Below are positions 59,799 through 64,000 of a stretch of DNA of 64,000 bases, piece after piece. Origin of the DNA: Terebella lapidaria (Eukaryota; Annelida; Polychaeta; Terebellida; Terebellidae). The notes beneath the pieces are model-generated. The model was not told where the DNA came from. It did not search any database and saw only the letters and a list, made by a program, of their open reading frames with translations. The translations under genes and the position numbers were made by a program. The DNA lies in the NCBI GenBank assembly GCA_949152475.1, contig OX424569.1, positions 23,667,950 through 23,731,949 on the forward strand, given 5' to 3'. How positions within the stretch are numbered: position 1 is the first letter of the stretch; each line of letters begins with the position of its first letter.

Positions 59799-62464
59799 TC
59801 AATTTCCACTGGTTTTGCTCTGCTCTTGAATATTCAGTTTATTGCCAAGATCCGAGACTGTGGTATGGAGCAGGGTGGTATTCACAGTGGAGGTCAGGTT
59901 AGAGGTTGTGATGAGTGATGGTTTGTACCTTTGTGTTAACAGCTGAGAGCCATTTGACCATTTGGGTGAACCCTGAGGAGGGTGGGGTATCGCCGTCATG
60001 GCAACTTGTTGGGGTGGGGGAAGCATACCGGGCTGCACATGTGCTGCCTGCATTTGGGGAGTTGTAACACTGGACTGTTGAGCAAAAGGAGAGACAGTTG
60101 GAAATTCTGAATTTCCTGACCCTGAAACACTAGCAGCAGGGAAAGTTTGTGAAAGTTTTGTTTGCTCTGATTGCGATTTGACCAGAGTTTTGATTCCAGA
60201 ATCAATATCTATGGTTTTACTGGCAGATCCAGAATTTTTCTGGATTACAAAGGATTCTGCTGGACTTGTCTTATTGACAGCTTGTTCTGATTTGTTGCAC
60301 TGAACTTGCAAGTCTCTACTTTGTGCAGGTTGTTGTGTATGCACTGCTGGGAAACCAAAGTGAGGTTTTGAATGTTCTTTTTCAGAAGCCTGTGGGGAGA
60401 TGCTTTTACCTAAGCTTGGGATAACTGCAAAGCCTCCTTTTGCCTGGTTAGGACCAAAGTCTACCTGTTTGAAACCAGCTTGTTCTGAGCTTGACTCAAA
60501 ACTAAAACTTCCCTGTTGTGTTGGTGCACCAGAACTGGCTTGTCCAAAACTTCCTGGTTGAGGACCAGCACCAAACACACCCTGTTGAGTACCAGTAGTT
60601 GACCCAAACCCTTGTCCAAAACATGTCTGCTGGCTGACTGATCCGAATCCTGTATTCTGTGGACTTGACCCAAGAGAAGTCTGTGTCTGCTGGGGACTTG
60701 ACCTCGACCCTGCCTGACCAAAACCAGTCAAACTCGTCCCAAAACCTCCTACATGCACGCCATGATTGCTCTGTGAAGAACCTGAACCAAGCCACTGCTG
60801 CCCAAGACTTGTCTCCTGAGTGGTTGGAATGAAACCTCTTTGCTGAGGAGAAGTTTCAATATGTGTCTGTCCCAAAATACCATGCTGTGAAGTCGATGCA
60901 GAACCAATTCTACCCAATTTCGGTTCTTCATCAGAAAATGATCTTAGATTCAAAGAATCACTTGCAAATGCAAAACCATCATTTCGTTTCTGGTCTGAAC
61001 CTGCCTCTGCCACATTTGGTAATTGGGTTGAATTGCTTCCGAAAGAAAAGCCACTTTGTTGTTGGTTTTGGTTTGAGTTGTTTCCAAATGAAAAGCCACC
61101 TTGCTGATTCGAACTGAAAGCAGACTGTCCAAAGCTAGTTTGTTGGACAGGAGAACCTTTTGGTACAAACCCAACGCCTTGGGGTACCTTAGATGTATTC
61201 ACAGAACCAAAGACTTTGAATAGGGGATTATCCATCTGTTTGATACCTCCAATGTTCTGAGAATTTGGTTTTTCCAGAATGCTTGTTGTGTCTGAAGTTT
61301 TTGTGTTATCTTGACTGACCACTTTTTGCCCAAACAAACCACCCTGATTGGTTAGTTGTTCACCAAACGAAACACTCTGATTGGCTGTTTGCCCACCAAA
61401 TGATACAACCTGATTGGCTGTCTGCCCACCGAATAAACCACCCTGAATGGCTGCTTGCCCACCAAACGAGCCACTCTGATTGGCTGATTGCCCACCAAAC
61501 AATCCACCCTGATTGGCCTGTTGTTTATCAAATAAATCACTTCTGTTGGATGCTTGTTGCCCAAATAATCCACTTTGGCTGGTTGGTTGTTGTCCGAATA
61601 ATCCACTTTGGGTGTTTGCTTGTTGTCCGAATAATCCACTTTGGGTGTTTGCTTGTTGTCCGAATAATCTGCCTGGGTTGGTTTCTTGTTGCCCAAATAA
61701 ACCACCTTGGTTGGCTGGTTGTTGTCCGAATAATCCACTTTGGGTGTTTGCTTGCTGCCCAAACAATCTGCCTGGGTTGGTTGGTTGCTGCCCAAACAAT
61801 CCACCTTGGTTGATTGCTTGTTGCCCAAATAAACCACCTTGGTTGGCTGGTTGTTGTCCGAATAATCCACTTTGGGTGTTTGCTTGTTGTCCGAATAATC
61901 CACTTTGGGTGTTTTCTTGCTGCCCAAACGATCCGCCTGGGTTGGTTGCTTGCTGCCCGAATAATCCGCCATGGTTGGTTGTTTGTTGCCCGAATAATCC
62001 GACATGGTTGGTTGTTTGTTGCCCGAATAATCTGCCATGGTTGGTTGTTTGTTGCCCGAATAATCCGCCTTGGTTGGTTGCTTGTTGTTGCCCAAACAAT
62101 CCCGCCTGATTGGCTGCCTGGCCACCGAACATTGCACCTCCAAATCCAGCACCTTGGCTGGCTTGACTCTGCGCTCCCCACCCAAACATTCCACCCTGCC
62201 ATAATCCCGGCCTCTGACTCTGTGACTGGACTGGAGGTGCTGCCAGAACATTAGCTGCAGTCTGCTTGTCTCCTGCAAATACAAACAGAAAAGAACAAAG
62301 TCCGCAGTGATAATAAACAAACTAGCTAGAGGTATCTTTTTCCTTCAAATTTTGTGATCAATGATGAGTGAGCTAAATATTTTTGTCATTCACTGAAGTT
62401 CTATCTTACCAGTTGGTGTTGTTTCTGTTCCAATTTTATTTGAGTAGTGAAGATGTCTCAGCTC
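59799..62464 (-). CDS. FG/GLFG-repeat nucleoporin-like protein, C-terminal two exons
   Basis: The exons are 62464-62410 and 62272-59799, joined in phase 1 through ...TTPT|GDKQTAANV. The gene continues 5' of the window. The 3' exon encodes about 823 residues. It opens with MFGWGAQSQ, then about 24 near-identical 11-residue units GLFGQQ(x)(x)N(x)G, of which some 17 are xFGQQ and seven xFGGQ or similar. After that come spaced FG dipeptides in Gln/Ser-rich sequence and a non-FG tail (RYKPSLITTSNLTSTVN). FG and GLFG repeats bind transport receptors and form the permeability barrier of nuclear pores. A C-terminal FG region fits Nup214-like organisation better than Nup98, whose repeats are N-terminal. 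The orthologue is unproven, and another prion-like Q/G protein is possible. Confidence 0.8.
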
Positions 62465-62522
62465 CTAGAAAAAAAAATGGTTGGTTTAATACATGACAAA
62501 CAAGAATGCAATGCATGTACGT

Positions 62523-64000
62523 GTAGATAGATAGATTTTTATTGACATAGAACAATGGTCATGGGTAAGGCCTTACAAAAGGCAACAACGCACAATACAT
62601 CTATGTCCAAGATAGGTAATTGAGACATTGAGACAGTGTATTCCCAGCGCACTAGACGTAGTCCAGTATTAGATGATAACCTTAAGTACATGTACTATTG
62701 AACAAGTTTAGAATATTGTAAACATATTTAGCAACATTTGTGAGATCACATTCATAGAATAGTTCATTCATAGAGTGGGGATAAATGTTCATTTGGTGTC
62801 GTAGATGGTCTGATAGCGGGCAGTGGATTAGGACATGCTCCTCGGACTCGATGCCCTGTCCGCAGCGGCATGTTCGGAGGTCCTGAGGAATTCGCGCCCA
62901 TCGCCCCGTCTCGATCCGGAGGAAATGGGAGCCCAGTCGTATCCTGGTGACCGCAATCCGGTGTCGCTCCTCTATTTTGGGGCAACAATGACGTAGGACA
63001 GGGCTTATGCTCAAATGTGGGTTCATATGTGTATATTGCCGCCTCCTTGTCGATACGGAGTTATACATTCGATCTGATAGTTCGGTTGTAAAATCAGTTT
63101 TGGGTGAAGAGTTTGTATTCATCAACTGTTGGATTACACGTCCCATCGGGGATTTGACACAGATAGCCATCCAGATGATATTTGATATATAGTCCGAACG
63201 GTTGTTTAGCTGGAGTTTGTCTATGAATTTTCCCTGCCTATCACGTATGACACTGGTACAATTAGTTTGGCCTGTTTCAATGTAAACAAGGTCATTGCAT
63301 GTTGATGAGCGGACTCCGAGTGTTTGTTTTAATGTAGAGATATACGGGGTTTCTGTTACCCGAAGGTCAGTACACATCCATGTTTCACTTGAATACAAAC
63401 TTGAGGCGTTCAGGGCTCCTTTCCAGACCTTGAGTTTCACATTATATGGTGCGTCCATGTTTTTGTTCAGGAACGACAAATATTTCCTCACATGTACACT
63501 CTTTGTTTCGAGATGTTGTTTAATTTGGTCTTTGATGTTGTTGTTTGATACTTTAGCTCCTAGATAAGTGTAAGAACTGGACCTGCTGATCGTGATGTTG
63601 TCCACTTTGAAAGGTATCTGGTCCTCTGAGTTGATAACCAAATATTGACATTTAGTTTTGTGAAGAGTCATATCCAGATCATCACATTTTGTTTTAAGTA
63701 GCTGTAGCTTTGTCTGCATGCTCAAACGGGATGTAGCGAATACAACAGTATCATCCATTAATAACAGTGGGTGAATGTCCCTTAACCAATCGTCTGGTCC
63801 GTATGCTGATATGGCATCAATAGTGGGATCAATATAGGCTGTAAAGAGTTGGCAACTGGTGCCGGCACCTTGTTTAACCCCTTCTGACGTGGCAAATCGT
63901 CCATCTCCGATTATCCCAGCAGTCACCATCGAGTTTTTGAGAGCGTTTAAGAATCTGTTCCCGCATCCTAGTGAGTCCAGATGAATTAAGAGTTTGGTTC
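62523..64000 (-). mobile_element. Non-LTR retrotransposon (LINE), 3' part
   Basis: The 3' end reads CAATAAAAATCTATCTATCT at 62541-62522. A long open frame precedes it and runs off the window. It is inserted in sense orientation in the intron 5' of the FG-protein exons. The intact frame suggests a fairly young copy. Confidence 0.85.
62682..64000 (-). CDS. LINE ORF2 fragment: reverse transcriptase C-terminal part
   Basis: The frame is open from the window edge through 439 codons to a TAA at 62682, so the start lies outside; an internal ATG at 63929 is not the true start. Motifs in order: GVKQGAGTSCQLFTAYID (RT block with the QG pair), LLMDDTVVFA (catalytic Asp-Asp with Met in place of the usual Ala), then KTKCQYL and YTYLGAKVS, which belong to the RT thumb region. 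Near the C-terminus is a Cys/His cluster, CRCGQGIESEEHVLIHC. No RNase H domain follows. It is the copying enzyme for target-primed reverse transcription; the clade is not resolved. Confidence 0.85.
   Translation of the reverse strand, partial: TKLLIHLDSLGCGNRFLNALKNSMVTAGIIGDGRFATSEGVKQGAGTSCQLFTAYIDPTIDAISAYGPDDWLRDIHPLLLMDDTVVFATSRLSMQTKLQLLKTKCDDLDMTLHKTKCQYLVINSEDQIPFKVDNITISRSSSYTYLGAKVSNNNIKDQIKQHLETKSVHVRKYLSFLNKNMDAPYNVKLKVWKGALNASSLYSSETWMCTDLRVTETPYISTLKQTLGVRSSTCNDLVYIETGQTNCTSVIRDRQGKFIDKLQLNNRSDYISNIIWMAICVKSPMGRVIQQLMNTNSSPKTDFTTELSDRMYNSVSTRRRQYTHMNPHLSISPVLRHCCPKIEERHRIAVTRIRLGSHFLRIETGRWARIPQDLRTCRCGQGIESEEHVLIHCPLSDHLRHQMNIYPHSMNELFYECDLTNVAKYVYNILNLFNSTCT

Noticed and set aside
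61400-62254. Trp/Cys-rich forward-strand frames of 137-198 codons
   Set aside because: They are the antisense of the 33-bp GLFG-coding repeat on the other strand, which has splice phase and protein context in its favour.
59799-62272. Naming the FG-repeat gene Nup98
   Set aside because: Nup98 carries its GLFG repeats at the N-terminus and ends in an autoproteolytic domain; here the repeats run toward the C-terminus and no such domain follows.

Overview
The window is a piece of a repeat-rich metazoan nuclear genome. It has short GT-AG exons, introns from 70 bp to about 3 kb, AATAAA poly(A) signals, and non-LTR, TIR-type and Helitron-like transposable elements. The repeat style, with AAGGTCA-rich tandem arrays and MITEs carrying tandem-repeat cores, is what I would expect of a marine invertebrate such as a mollusc, a brachiopod or a basal deuterostome. 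The species cannot be fixed from sequence alone.

Three host genes are supported. (1) On the + strand at 13491-17022 there is a five-exon gene for a 1021-residue ankyrin-repeat protein with an N-terminal region I do not recognise; a CRE/TATA-type promoter candidate lies near 11.8 kb and a poly(A) signal at 17062. (2) On the - strand at 50127-38069 there are 27 coding exons of an ASAP-type Arf GAP (BAR, PH, ArfGAP, ankyrin repeats, proline-rich, SH3). All exon phases close, giving 1026 residues, and a long 3' UTR ends near 35.45 kb. (3) On the - strand at 62464-59799 are the last two exons of an FG/GLFG-repeat, nucleoporin-like protein. Its 5' part is outside the window, beyond a LINE (62523-64000) lying in its intron.

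The rest is mostly mobile DNA. 1-11.7 kb: poly(G) tracts, LINE-like tails, an 809-bp MITE (2227-3035), family A repeats (4.0-6.5 kb), a family B fragment (7.0-7.9 kb) and a 770-bp foldback (8894-9665). 17.9-35.2 kb: family A arrays, with units of about 135 bp full of nuclear-receptor half-sites. These are interrupted by a previously unfamiliar 4.8-kb TIR element that now exists twice because a 5.4-kb block was duplicated in tandem (23957-29358 and 29359-34787). 41.4-44.2 kb: a Helitron-like family B element sits inside an ASAP intron; a second copy is at 54.4-55.7 kb. 57.1-58.6 kb: a family C element with two successive tandem arrays. 50.7-57.0 kb otherwise holds coding-like debris that I cannot assign.

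The best candidates for something undescribed are the 4.8-kb TIR element with subterminal CAGACGTAAC motifs and a 45-bp minisatellite core, and the recurring architecture of structured or inverted ends around a tandem-repeat core, seen in at least four unrelated families here.
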